From Whitmania pigra (lineage: Eukaryota > Annelida > Clitellata > Hirudinida > Haemopidae), in contig JAJTWR010000353.1 of assembly GCA_021613335.1 (NCBI GenBank), positions 167,501-231,500 of the forward strand: a stretch of DNA of 64,000 bases. The letters run 5' to 3'. Shown piece by piece: positions 1-13,900 of the stretch. Every line of letters starts with the position of its first letter. Within the stretch, counting starts at the first letter, position 1. The notes beneath the pieces are model-generated. The model saw nothing but the letters and a program-made list of their open reading frames with translations. It did not search any database and was not told where the DNA came from. A program made the translations under genes and the position numbers.

Positions 1-2083
1 TGAACTTTCACTCTGGAATCCTATTCCTATTCCTTTCGTTCGAGAAAAGTGATCCTTTCTGACCAACCTCCCCTCTCTTAGTTTCCATTTTCCTTCTTGA
101 CACCTGAAATATTTGTTTATAAAGTTCTCCTCTACAGAACTAAATCTGCTTGAATTGCATAGAAAATAAATTTATATCGAAATATTTGCTGTTATTTAAC
201 TCAAAAATAATCTTCTATGGAACGTTTAATAATTTAATTTCTGCTTTGCGAATATAATATATAATTTTAAATATTAGCACTATACTGCTTAATATTGTAT
301 AGATAAGTGATTGCGATACCAATTCTTGCCTCGACACCATTTAGCAGACTTGGGACACTCGGTACTTGTACTTCCAATACTCGTTCCAATTTTATTAAAA
401 AAATTGTGTGTTTATTGACTCTTATTTACTTATTTTGATTTGTGAAATGAAACCTACCATTATTATAAATTCAATCTTGTTTAAAATGTTTTAAATTAGA
501 CAGGATTTTTATAAAGTGTCATAACGTCAAAATTTGAATAAATCCTACAGTTTAATTGCCAAAATCTTGCTTAAAATGTAATTTCTATATATACTAGACT
601 GAGTGCATACAACTTTCATTTTAAGACACTGAAAACCTTTTCATCGATTAAGACACCAAAAAACCTCAGGAGGTTTCAGTGATCTTCCATTTGCTTCAGA
701 AATGTTTGTTTTGGGAACATTCAATGATCCAAAAATCAAGTTATATTAGATTGAAATTATCTTAACATGGTTGGACAAGCCATGAGACCAGAAAGTTTAA
801 AGTGAAGTCGAGAATGATGACTTCCCTACTGTTGCTAACTCATTGTGTGATAACTTTTTTTTTATAAATAAATCCGTTAAAATAACTTATCCTATCGAAT
901 TATCTTACATTAACCTAGATCGATTAAAAATTGATCAATTTAATAAGATCAATTAAATCTGTAATTAATTCAAACTATTAAATACAAATTAATAAAAACA
1001 TTGATCTTCATGAGGTCAGAAATTGATGCTATTCACACCTGCTCGATTTGTTTCTCTCATTTTTATAATTAGTCAAATTACAATAGCATAAAATTGCCTA
1101 TTACTCAAAGTCACATGCAGTTAAGTACATGTTTTTGTTGAAAACTTAATTGGACGTTCCTTTTTGAAACTTTGTCCCTGCTATTAACAGTTCATTACCG
1201 TGGAGCGTATAATTCAACCAATCGTAGAGGGCATGGAGATTAATTAGATTTTTATTCTAAAAAATTAAATATAAGATTTATCCATTTAGTAATTAAGAAT
1301 AATTAAAAATGCAAAGAAAGGTTTCTATAAAATATAAAAATTTGAGCACTAGCAACACATAAATCCCATCTTTCAATCGATCAACGACAGAAGGGAAGAA
1401 AGCTTTTCCTAACAAACTGCAACTGATCCAACAAATCTCAGAGGACCCTCGAACTCCATGAGCAAAGGAATCATGCTCCAATGAAAATGCTTCCTATTTG
1501 CGCTATGCCTTAATGAAGAAACTCTAAATATTGCCAGAGACTTCAGCTTGTCAAGAGTAGAACATTTTTAATAGTTTCAAAGCGGTGACCGGAGAAATTG
1601 TTTGCGAGGCTTGATTTCAAAGACCATGGCTATATATATGGCTATATATACAAAACACAGCAATATGAAAAATTGTTTTACTCATTTTTTTTTATCAAAA
1701 AAGGTTTTTTTTTTGTTAAAAATACAAGAACGGGTGGTAGGTGACGTTTATGGCGCTTTATAAATAAACATATTATTAGATAGCGGTACGAATCCACGGT
1801 GCAATAGCATATTTAAATATACTTCACTAGTAAGCTTTTCTCATTGCAAAGCATTTACATTCTTAGTTACTTACACCATCTTTATTTATTTTAATTTTAA
1901 TTAAAAGTTTAGTTTTGCATTTAATCACGCTCAATTATTAAATTAAATTACTTTATTATTAATATCCTATCAAAATTTATTTATTTTTATTCATGTTCCT
2001 TGTGATTGGCTGTCCCGTTTCGTGAATTTTAAGAGCCGAAGTTGCTTGTGTTCGTTAATTTTTGGAAAGGATTTTATTTGGCT
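1..2083. other. Intergenic, AT-rich, no gene seen
   Basis: No reading frame here has a recognisable product or a consistent splice pattern. The sequence is AT-rich with short T and A runs. The last part must contain the promoter and 5' untranslated region of the sphingosine-phosphate lyase gene that starts at 2084, but I could not place a TATA box or initiator with confidence. Confidence 0.6.
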
Positions 2084-4827
2084 ATGTCATTCTACGAGAG
2101 CATGGAGGATTTAGAGGTAAATTTGTTGAAGCTTTAATAAACTGTGAATTCAATTTTAGTGATATGCTTTATTTGAACAGTTACAGTTTGAACAGCTGAT
2201 TCAGTATATGGAGAATGAATGGTCACTATTAAATAAGTTAATTAATAAAAAGTTGTCTCATCTTGAACCATTGCAATTGATATTTATGTCAGTTGGCATA
2301 ACTTTAGTTAGCGTCGCCCTCTGGAAATTGTCATACAAATTTCTTTTCAAACAAAGACAAGGTAAAATTTTCTTAACTTCCATAAAATAAATTTGAAGTT
2401 TAACTATTTATATTACATTTTATATGCGTTTAAGGCATCTATCAAAGGATGAAAACGACCTTTTTCACCTTTGTTAAAAGTATACCATTTGTAAAGAATA
2501 AAATAAAGAAAGTGCTTGATAAGCAACTTAAAGATTTGGAAGAGATGTTTCAAAAGACAAATAAAGGAATGCCATACATTGAGAATCTACCATCAGAAGG
2601 TTTTTCAGAGGTTTGCATCAATGTTTAAGGCTTTAAAAATTAATCTTGGGCAACCATTTCAAGTTTTTATGATTTTTAATTTTCAGAAAGAAGTAGTAGA
2701 CAAGTTAGAAAAATATCAAAGTTTAGGTCTGCACCTCCAAATTTTGTATCATCCATCTCATTTATAAACCATTAATAAATATAAATTCACAATTATTGGA
2801 GCGTGATTTCAAAATTTAATATCAGTTCAAGTGAAATGGAATGAGGGAGCATGTTCAGGATCTGTTTACAGTGGGGAGGCAAAACTCAGTAAACTTGTCT
2901 CCAAGGTGATCCATCTTTACTCATAAGACACATCAGATTTCAAATTTTATGTTTTTAATGATTATTTGTGTAGCACCATAAAAGTAAGCATCATGGGCAC
3001 TCAACTATTTGTTTAGTACCACATCTAAGGGGCACAATCATTTGCATAGCTTGGGTTGCGAACACGACACATAACGACCGTTGCTTTTACCTTCGTTTGC
3101 AGGCACCCTCTGAGCCAACTTGCAGGCCAATTTTATTGCATCACATAATTTTTTTTTAATTTCTAATAATAAAATAAAACAATTTAAACATTTAACGAAT
3201 TAAAATCCGTTCAGGTTTACGAGAACTTTATGTGGAGCAACCCGTTGCATGCGGACGTGTTTTGTGACGTCAGAAAGATGGAAACCGAGGTGGTGAGGAT
3301 GACCTGTGACCTTTTCAGGGGCGGACCAGAATCTTGCGGCGTTGTGAGTGGAAGTCATATTTTTATTTATTCTTCTTAACAATGGAAGCAATATTTACGG
3401 TTCATTCTTCTTAACAATTTATTAATTATTTATTGGCATCTTTAATAGTGGAGTGCATTAAACTGGATGATGAATTAATTGTTGAAGACCAATTGATATT
3501 TTATTAGCACCGATTTTATTGATATTTTATTAGGATTGATTCGAGTTGTTTTACATCCATATTAACTCAGATATAGATTCAAAATATTTCAGAATAATGT
3601 GTTTTATAATTTATTTTTCATTTTATGATGGCTTATTTAATAATTTATTTTTCATTTTATGATGGCTTATTTAATAATTTATTTTTCATCTTATGAGAGC
3701 TTATTTCATAATTTTCATTTTAAGATGACAACAGGAGGAACAGAGAGCTTGTTATTGGCCTGTTATGCTTATCGCAATCTTGCATATTCTCAAGGAATTG
3801 ATCGTCCTGAGATGTGAGGCATTACTTTTAATTATTGCTTATTAATTATTACTATTATTTTTATTATTATTAGGGCGGCTACCTAATCTATTAATAATGT
3901 AATTATTACATAACATTTAATTAAATATTTGTTTTCTTCTCTAATAGAGTGTTGCCAGTCACAGCTCACCCGGCATTCGACAAGGTGTGTTTTAACATTA
4001 ACTGGTTAATTAATCAAACATTTTGACATCGATTATCACAATTATTATTATTGATTACAAAGTTAAAACATCTTCTAAAATAATGTTGAAAATGTTTCCT
4101 ATCAGTCCTTTGACAGGATATCTCTTATCATTATCACCTGAACTCATAAAAAAAAATTGAGCTTATCTAAAGCTTCATTAAGCCATAAAAGTGCTTGATT
4201 GGAAGTTCCTAGTCTCTTTAATTGGCCTTCAGGGTCAAGTGTTATTTGTTGTCACATGTTATTTCTTATGTGAATTATTCACTATCACATGTTGTAAAGT
4301 TTTTTTTATGAACTAACAAATTTATGACTAATTTCCGACTCGTATGACCTTTTAACCGATCAACAAACCGTCATTGAAAACAGGCTGCCCACATGTTCAA
4401 CATCGAGCTTGTGCGAATCCCAGTCAACAAGAAAACATTCAAAGTTAACATGACCTCGTTCAAGAGGGCCATCTCCAAAAATACTTGTCTGGTTAGCGAA
4501 ATCTGTCATTATCACATCATCATCATTAACCATCATTATCATGGTTAGCGAAATCTCTCATCATCATTATCGTCACTTTGCTACCGTTTTGTCTACTGTC
4601 ATTATCATTTTGCTACAGTTTTAGACCCTGAAAAGCTACTGATAAGCAGTTGGCTTTTGTGTTGAGGACTTAATAAATAATATAAACTAATAAGTTAATA
4701 AAATCATATGTGGAGTAATTAATTTACAGGAGTGATATTTTTTTAAAATAATTATTCAAGAATTAATGCCATTTTAACTGTTAAATATTAATTGTGTACT
4801 ATCATAAATAATATATACATAACTTAC

Positions 4828-4860
<33 letters not shown>

Positions 4861-6978
4861 CCAATTCTTCTTCAGCTTGTGGGGTCAGCGCCTCAATTTC
4901 CACATGGAGTAATTGATCCAATTTCACAAATTGCTCAGGTTAAATTTCCATGCCATGTATACAACCATGTATTTAATAAATAATGAAAAATGGTTTACTT
5001 AATAAAATAAAATTATAAGGAAAATAGAGAGAATATTAACTGACTTTACATTACAAAGCTATAGAAATACATTAAATAAAAATGTATAAAGAGATTTTTT
5101 AATTCAATATTTTAATTTAACTTTACAAAACTAACGTGTCACCGTCTTTGCACAACAGCTGGGCATCAAGTACAACATCCCGGTTCATGTGGACTGCTGC
5201 TTGGGGGGATTTTTGGTTCCGTTCATGAATTTGGCAGGATTTGCAGTTGACTGCATCGATTTCACCCTAACTGGGGTGACGAGCATCTCTGCTGACACTC
5301 ACAAGGTAGGATTATGTTTTATGATTTTTTTATTATTATTTATTCTCTTTCTATTTTCTATAATTGACCGGTTCTTTGTAAAGGATTATTAAATATTTTA
5401 GGAGTTAAAAGCAATATGCTCTTAAAATATTTTAATAATGCTTTCAGTCAATAAAAAAAACAATAAGGATAAGGATTCATTTATTATTTTAATTAATATT
5501 TTTGTAATTTCAGTACGGATTGGCACCAAAGGGTTCATCTGTGCTCATGTATCGCAACAAGAACTTCAGAAAGCACCAGTACTTTGTCTCTCTTGACTGG
5601 CCTGGTGGCATTTATGCCTCTCCCACCATTCTTGGTAACTACTTCATACTTTCTACTTTATACTTTTATCGGCTTAGCATCTCATGTTGTTATCTCGTGT
5701 GTTTGACTTGGGGGAATTTTGGTTCATCATTTATTAAAATCATTACTGTAATATCATAATAAATACTATTTGATTGATTTTTTGTTTTTATTTTGTAAAA
5801 TATATAGTGGCACACTTCCCAAGGCTTAGTTGAGACTCTATAACCTGCCACGATACATTAAACTTCGAATTATGTTGCCAAATGTACATTTTAGCAATAC
5901 AACCCTTAACGTAATGAAAAAATTGTAATTGCAAAACAAACTCAACGAATATTTTTCAATGAGTGATGAGTAACAAGGAGGTGATTCATCATTTTAAATT
6001 GACTCTTACAGGGTCAAGAGCTGGATCCCTCATTGCAGCCTGTTGGGCAACCATGCTCTACACCGGCAAGGATGGCTACATCAACAACACCAAGAAGATC
6101 ATCACTACCATCAGATACCTCCATAAATGGTTATTTTTATGGTTATGTTTTTTTATTCTTACAACTTGAGAATAAATTCGACATGGTTTTTATCGATCGG
6201 TTTTTATTATTTGAGTTATGAACTTCGAATTGTTCGGGGATTCTTTCTACGGGATAATGCAACAAGTTAAATATTCTAAGCCATTTTGATTTAATTAGCC
6301 ATTTGCTCATAACATCGAATGGATTCATGGTGATTATTTAAAGACAGTTGTTGTCGTTTTTGAAGCATCAACAAGATAGAAGGCATTTATGCTCTGGAGC
6401 CAGAAACGTGCGTCCTCGTGATCGGATCGCACGACTTCAACGTCTACAGACTCTCAGATGAACTTGCACACAAGGGATGGTGCCTCACTCCTCTCCAGTA
6501 CCCCACCTTGTCAGTGCCATGCAACATCAAAATGGTTCAAATTTACGTTTTTGTTTTCTTTTAAATAATTATGTTTGTTTTATAACGACATCCAGCATTC
6601 ACATGGGCATCACTCAAGTGCACACAAAGGAGGGAGTTGCAGACAGATTCATCACTGACGTGACCACCTGCACTGCTGAAATCCTGAAAACCAAAAGTGC
6701 CAAAGATACTGGAACTGTAAGTCTATCTTTTAATCCTTTCAAAGAGTGGCAGCCTACACTAGCTTGCAAACATGACACAGTACAGCTATTTGCTTCATTA
6801 TTTCCATAGGAACCCACTACAAGCCACTTTGTTTAAGGGCATTTTGATTAGTTCCAGTGACTTACTTTTGCAGGCTGCAATCTATGGAATGGCTCAGAGC
6901 ATCCCCGACAGCTCGCTGGTTGCAGAGGTGACAGGCAGCTACTTCGATGCTTACTACAGCACCAAGTTGAGTGCATGA
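2084..6978 (+). CDS. SGPL1: Sphingosine-1-phosphate lyase (PLP enzyme), 16 exons, 563 aa
   Basis: Cleaves sphingosine-1-phosphate to hexadecenal and phosphoethanolamine in the ER membrane, the exit step of sphingolipid breakdown. Exons: 2084-2116, 2181-2361, 2435-2610, 2687-2726, 2826-2905, 3215-3343, 3725-3813, 3948-3984, 4384-4491, 4876-4938, 5159-5305, 5514-5634, 6012-6129, 6366-6509, 6596-6716, 6874-6978. All use GT-AG and keep frame. The product is 563 aa; human SGPL1 is 568. Visible features are one N-terminal membrane segment (about residues 35-58, [16 protein letters not shown]), the substrate/PLP motif TTGGTES, the HVDCCLGGF aspartate region, and SADTHKYG, whose Lys361 should form the Schiff base with pyridoxal phosphate. 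The C-terminal AAIYGMAQ motif is present. The third-last splice (6509/6596, giving PTFIHMG) has a weak donor and is the least certain. The gene looks intact. Confidence 0.96.
3606..3707. repeat. 34-bp tandem repeat, three copies, SGPL1 intron
   Basis: Three head-to-tail copies of a 34-bp unit start at 3606, 3640 and 3674, each beginning ATAATTTATTTTTCAT. The first two look identical and the third has several substitutions. The array lies just upstream of the 3725 acceptor and has no coding potential. Confidence 0.85.
4829..4858. repeat. (AAT)n microsatellite
   Basis: An uninterrupted run of about ten AAT units in an SGPL1 intron, immediately before the exon at 4876. Confidence 0.9.
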
Positions 6979-8369
6979 AAATGTTGTAGAGCCTTTCCAA
7001 AATCTTCAAATCGCCTCCTTTAAAATTGTCCAATTGCCAGTTTGAGGATAATGTTTCCTACGTCTGCCATTAAATACATTCCACCGAATTATTAGAGTTG
7101 ATTTTTCAAGTTATTGTCAACAACTTTTTCTTTCTGTTGTTTCAAACACTTGTTTTTCAGACTCATAATGTGTTTATTAAACACTGCTTTCTTTCATAAT
7201 ATATTGCATTTTTTCTGTTTGATTCTTTTTTTGGATGTTCTCAGCTTATTTGTTCATTCATACCATTGCAGTACATGGCATTTAAGCTCATTAAGAATTG
7301 TAATTTGAAGAATAGTCAAAGTTTTTCAATTTATTGTAACAATAAAGAACTTCTAAAAATGCTTCTACTTGTGAACAATGACTCACAGATCAATGACATT
7401 CAAAACTACAAACTATTTAGTAGACCACAAAGTTTGAAAATGATCAGCCTAATTTAGAAAGCATCAAAATTGCCCTTTTTGTTGGTGCCAAAAACATTCT
7501 GACTAAAACTTTCTAATTCCAGTCTAGAAGAGCCATCTCCCACTTGAAAATAAGTTGAACAAAGGGATTTGAGCATTTTTAAGGCTAAGCATAGAACAGG
7601 AATAATACGCATCTAATCTGGCGGGCAACCATTTCGAGCAAGCGCACCTCGCTCAGTAAAATATATTTCAGACGTTCTATGATTTAATGTCTCAAAGTGG
7701 AATGCAAAGAGCTACGTTTACTCGCGACAATGTTCTAATGATCTGAATTTTATTTGCATGCTTAAAGAATCAAAATCGTGTTACAAGAACATCTTCTACA
7801 AAATGTAAATTCAATATCCAAAAAATGAAAAAAATAATTACACCATATTTGAAAAGTATTGCGTTTTAGATATTCTGGACAACGATCACAAAACAATTCA
7901 AAACAACGGATACGTCGAACGACCAAAATTATCTCAACAAAAATATCTCCAACTACTCGACTGAAACTCATTCAGCGTGCAATTGTTAAAAAAAATCAAT
8001 CTTGATGAATGTAAATTTAATCAAAAGAAAATCATTCTGAATATAACTATGATTCCACAAAAATCAAGTTCTAAGAACAATCAGATTCAATCATGGTTGA
8101 GGTCAGCAAGGTTTGGAAGGATAATCATCGTCATCATCATCAGAAAGGAAGAGAAGCAAGACATTACCTAAGAGCAGACGTGTAGATTGTTTGACTTTTT
8201 CAACTTCAATCAAAGAGGAGAGATAGTGCCAAAGTGAGAGGAGTTCACTAACTAAGTAACATTAGGAAGATCCAAAGGCAAGAACAGAGTCAACATTTGA
8301 TCCCAGGAAATATTTGTTGAGGAAGGTATTTTTAGGGTTTCGACATTTGACGACGATTCCGACGGTCGT
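6979..8369. other. Convergent 3' region between SGPL1 and endophilin
   Basis: Holds the 3' ends of two genes that face each other. Candidate polyadenylation signals for SGPL1 are ATTAAA at 7069-7074 and AATAAA at 7341-7346. On the minus strand an AATAAA lies at about 7745-7750, which would give endophilin a 3' untranslated region of roughly 0.6 kb. Nothing else is recognisable. Confidence 0.6.
7341..7346 (+). terminator. Candidate SGPL1 poly(A) signal AATAAA
   Basis: Canonical hexamer about 360 bp after the SGPL1 stop. An ATTAAA variant at 7069-7074 is closer to the stop and may be used instead. Confidence 0.5.
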
Positions 8370-10879
8370 TCAGGGCAGATCGACGAGGACCTTGACGTAG
8401 TTGGTCGGGAAGTAACCGACCTGGCCGTTGATGGTTCCCTCGAGCCAGTTCTCGTCAATGTGACTCAACAGTTGAATTATGTCGCCCTCCTTGAAGCCCA
8501 ATTCACCCTCATTTTCAGCATCAAAATCATAGAGAGCTTCGCACGATGGTCCTGGTTGAAATTCGAAATGAAGGGTGGAAAATTGCATCTCTTATAGAAA
8601 AGTTATTTTTGTCTTATAAATTCTTCAGGCTTCAATCAAATTTGTTGAAATTAATTTATTTTCCATCGAGCGACGATTCGTGAACTCTATCAAAGATTTC
8701 TTTAAAATTTAGTATCACTTTGCATTTCAAAACCATTTTGGATTCGAGCAAATTGTCCAAAGAACAAAATGTCAAACTGGCACCTGAAACTGGAACTCCT
8801 TCATCATTGTGAAGGTCTCTGGTGCTCGAAGTGAAAGCCTTCTTCGGCACGTACTCCTTGCGAGGTCTGTTGGCAGCCTCAGTGCACCTGGATTTCAATT
8901 TTGGAAGATTTATGGAAAGAAGAATTTAAGGGAAGAATAAACATTTCATGGTGAAAATTCATGTGCCAAAATGAATCATAAATTAAAGCGAATTGAATAT
9001 TCCAAGAATGACATGTAGTTTTTATTATTCATTCTTAATTCAACTTTGGCACAATTACAATGACGTAAAATTATTTTTTTAAATGCGACAAAATTAATTC
9101 ATTTCAGAGACTTTTAAATTATGTGATTTTAAACAATCCAAGGCTGTTTACACAAAAATATGCCTGAACCAGAATAAATCAATCAAAATCACAAATTGCC
9201 TTTAATCACCTTTTGCATGTGATGTTATCAAGTTTTAAACTGATGAATCATTTCTATGCACCAAAATGAAAAAAAAACAATTAGCTGAGATCAGCTCGTG
9301 CCAATATATTATTACGACAAAAGCAAAAAATATATAATTATCGCAATATAGAATAGTAATAACAATAACAGCAATAATAACAACAACAACAATAATAATA
9401 ATACTAATAAATAAAGCAATAATGATGACGAAAAACTTTGCACTCATGAAATGAATGGTAAATTGCTGCTTTCCCATGATGACCATCAAGCCTAGTTATC
9501 AACAATGCTCGAGAATTATTGCCCCTGGAAAAATGTCACGATTTCCTGCAAGAAACATGTGGCGAAGGTGCACACGTGAGGAGATGTCAAGAAGACCCGA
9601 GGAAGGAAAGAAGCAGTCTGAAAGTCTTGTTTACAACTGATCTGTTTGCTACTAATTTATACGCTAATAATCAATTATTGAATGAGCCATACTTGATTTA
9701 AGTGCACATGTGGCAGTGAAAATTAATCTTTGGTCTCGATCCAAAAGATTAATCTAATACATGGTAAGTTCTGTAGCTTAAAAATTAACATACATTAACA
9801 TATTATACCTCGTTAATTCACATAAATTTAGATGCAAATAATATATTATTAATTAATTATTATAATATTTAACACAAACAATTAACATAAATTATACGCA
9901 TTTATACTTTTGTTTAAGGGATTCCTGAAGAGCCTCAAGAATGTCGGCGGACTGCCTGTGGTAGCTGAGCTCTGCCTCGATGAAGGACTGCAGTTGAACC
10001 ACTTGCTCCACCTGGATGATGGAAAGCGTGGCATCGTTAATTGTGTGTTGACATCACATTACATCCTCTGCTTAATGCATTAATTAATACTAAAACTAAT
10101 GTTGACTCACGACTGTTCAGTTATTGTGGTAGTATATTAATACTCTGTTTAATTTTTAGAGTTATATATTAATAAATTTGAATAATGGCAAATAATTTTA
10201 AAAATTATTACATTCCAAATATCTTAAGAAATAAAATTTGAAATCTTTTTCTTAAAGCATTTACTTTTTAAAGCATTTATTCAACCTATCAACAACGTCA
10301 TTTTACATCATTTCAGAAGTGCCAACTCAAGGCAAATGCTTTTCATTGGTAGGACTGTCAGCTGTCACATTAAAAATAGAATCAAGATGCTGGAACTTTT
10401 CATTTTGGAAGGAAGATGAAAATATCAAAAAACAAAAAGTTACAAAATTAAAAATTAAAACCTGTAACTCCGGAATGCCAGAAAACTTGATATGGGTCAT
10501 TCATTCATTCCTTCACACCACATTCACATGCTTCCATCTATTTAATTGAATAATATGCAAAACAAAAAAAATATTACATAATTTATCAAAGTGAGGTAAC
10601 TTTAAATAATAATAATAATAATAGTAATAATAATAATAATAATAATGATAATAATAATGATATAAACAAAATAGCATGACCAGCAACGAGATTAATTCCA
10701 GAACTTAAGAAGAGTGCTATGTCATCAATTCAGAAATAATTCATGCATTGAAAATTGAAAGACAAATTTTTATTCAACAATATTAAAATGGTTATGTTGC
10801 AAATTTGTGGCATGGTTACCGCGCAAATGCATAAAATAAATGCATGCCCAGCATCACCAACACATCAACATCATTCACA

Positions 10880-10933
<54 letters not shown>

Positions 10934-13900
10934 TCACACATCATCATCATCATCATCATCACATCACCACATATATATCACCATCGCACATACACCACCA
11001 TTATGCTCACATCACCTCCAGCATCTCCAGGCTCCATGAAATTCCTTTGCAAAGACTTTGACTACATTTTTTGCTTCGAGTCATTTAAATTTGTATCCTT
11101 TCTGAGTAGATTTTTCTCGAACAAGAGTTTTTGGGTCAAGATTTTATTTTTTATAATTTAGATGTTTAGAAGTTAAGTACATTTGCATAACAAATTAAAA
11201 TTCATTAATTACTTTACTGACATCTACTGTACTTAAATCCATGCTTCACATCGGTCGTCCATTAGCGGGGATTCTCCCTCAGGACATTTTTGTAATCACC
11301 TTTAGTCGAGTAGTTGATTTATTTGAACTGTGAGAGTGCATTTTAATCTGGTTGTTTTACTTTAATAACACTTTGATGTTCAATCAACCACAAAGTTATT
11401 TTCATTAGCAAATGAAGGTGGGGAAAAAAAAGAATTGAAATGTCGCACGATTTCACCTCAAATTTCGAATAATTCACTCGTACATGCATCCAAGAAATTG
11501 CCGACTCACATCATTGTCAAAGAGGTTGTGCATTGCAATTTCAGTGAGTTGTTTGCTCTCATCGAACTTCTCCTCCGCCTGTTTTAATTCTTCATCAGCT
11601 TGAGGACCTGGAATGAAAGAATAAAGGAATAAAGGAATGGACGAGTCTTTTCAAATTGATGGTGATGAAAATGTAATAAAAGAAAATCCAATAATATCAA
11701 ATGTAATAACATTGAATGTCTGATTGCAAACAATCTTTGCAAATTTTAGTTTTATTTTGAAAATTTTTCTTGATCAGGTCCTATTGAAAGCTTTAAATTC
11801 TTATTTACTTTATATAATTCTTTTTATTCTTCTTGATGTAAATAATGGTTTGCATGCAAAGAAATTTTAAAATAAATAGAAATTTTAAATAATTTTAGAA
11901 CGAGATGACCCAAGTCTCATCAAAACGATGAATCAAAAGCTGTCACTTCATGCTAAAAAGCGACAAATTCTTGCATCCAACAAAAAAAGACTCATCGAGG
12001 GTGGAATGAAAACAAATGACGTCTGTGAATATGGACTGCCACTGATGCCCCACTGTCATGGAAGACATAAATATTCAAAACCTCTCGTGTGCCTGTCAAG
12101 TGTTTATAACTTCCAAATATTTTCTGATGAACAATTCCTCTTTCATGAGAACCAAAATCCCTCAATAGGATTTCATTTCTGATTTTTTAAAGAGTTTTGT
12201 TTCATGAATGATTCATTTCATTCAAAGTTGCTCTTGGCTCAACAAGATCTCAATAACATTAATAATGTTGTCATTGTTATTATTATTATTGTTGTTGTTG
12301 TTGTTCTTTTATTAATTAATTAGCAGTTAGTGAAACATCCCTTGAATTTTGTCCAAGGTAATCCAGAGGTCACACTGCTTTAAAAATGAATGAATGAATA
12401 AATAAATAAATTAATTAATTAAGAACTGAAACATCCCCTTAAAAGTTTTCACTCAGCTTTAAAAACGAACAGAAGTTTTTTTGGAAACACTTTTCTAATA
12501 TTCTTAATGCTTTTCAATCCTTCATCTTAAAATCCGTGGAAATTTAAAAAAAGATTTTGTCCTCAAAAACAAATTTTGAACAAACAAGCCTTCCAATAGC
12601 ACGACACAATAACAACACCCAATTATAATATCATTTCAAGAAAACTTTGATTGGCATTAATTATGTACATTTTGCACAAACCTTGGATAAATAATTGACA
12701 GACATGAAATGGTTGGCAGATTGCATAATTAGTGAATAAGCATAAAAATAATAACAGCATAATACAATAATATATACAACATAATTACAGATTAATTCAA
12801 TAATATATGCAAAATAATTACATAAAAAGAATTAAAGATTAATATAATAATATATGCAAAATAATTACATAAAAGAATTAAAGATTAATATAATAATATA
12901 TGCGAGATAATTGTAACCTTTTTCCTGCCTCCTTTTCTTGCAGTCAAAATCCAATCTTCTGCCCTGCATCTTCTTCCTGTGATGCTTTTTTTTTTAAATT
13001 ATAAAAAAATAATATGATTATGAAATGCAATTTAGATTAATAATAATAATTAATAATTATAATAATGATAATAATATCATTATAATTATAATAATGATAC
13101 TGATAATAATACCATTATAATTATTAAAATATTTATAATATATTATATAATATATTGGATTAATAATAATAATTAATTATGATAATAATGATAATGATAA
13201 TAATATCATTATAATTATTATAATATTTATAATATATTATATTATTATTAACAATAACATAGATGAAAAAATAAAATTTGTCTAAAATCTTGTGGACAAA
13301 TCCCAAGTCAATAAGATTTTGTGAAATATTTATAAATATTTACTGATGTGGTCAATTAAGTGATGAATATTGCACGACACAAGCAAAGACTCCAACAGAG
13401 AATGAAGCAATTTTAATTTTAAAATACATCTAATCATTGTATTAATTACATGTAACACGTGTCTGTTAAATTTGATTACATTTAGTTTGATGCTAAACGA
13501 CCATTGGGTTAACTAACTTGTAATCTGTCATTTAGGATTTGGTGATTTACATAAATATTTAATAATTTTTACAGATTTGACATTCCATCCAGAACAAAAA
13601 TATAAAAAATCATTTCACAACAACATTTGAAATTCCTGAATTCAATAAAGGTTAAAAACCATGTTTGTAATGTTATTAAGAATTAAAATGCTCTATATTC
13701 TAAAATGAGATCAATTAACCCGATATATTTGAGAAAAGATGATATTAAACTAGATGATCTTGCGATTGTTGAGATTCAGAAGTAAGATGAGTCATAGGAT
13801 GAATCGATCATTGAAGACTGAGAAAAGAAGCGTTGCCAATAGCAACCACATCGTCAGTCAGGCATTGGTTCAGCAAATCAAACAATCCATTGGCAACAGC

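Noticed and set aside
10755..11161. Three overlapping frames rich in His, Ser or Ile
   Set aside because: They are translations of the (ATC)n microsatellite in an endophilin intron.
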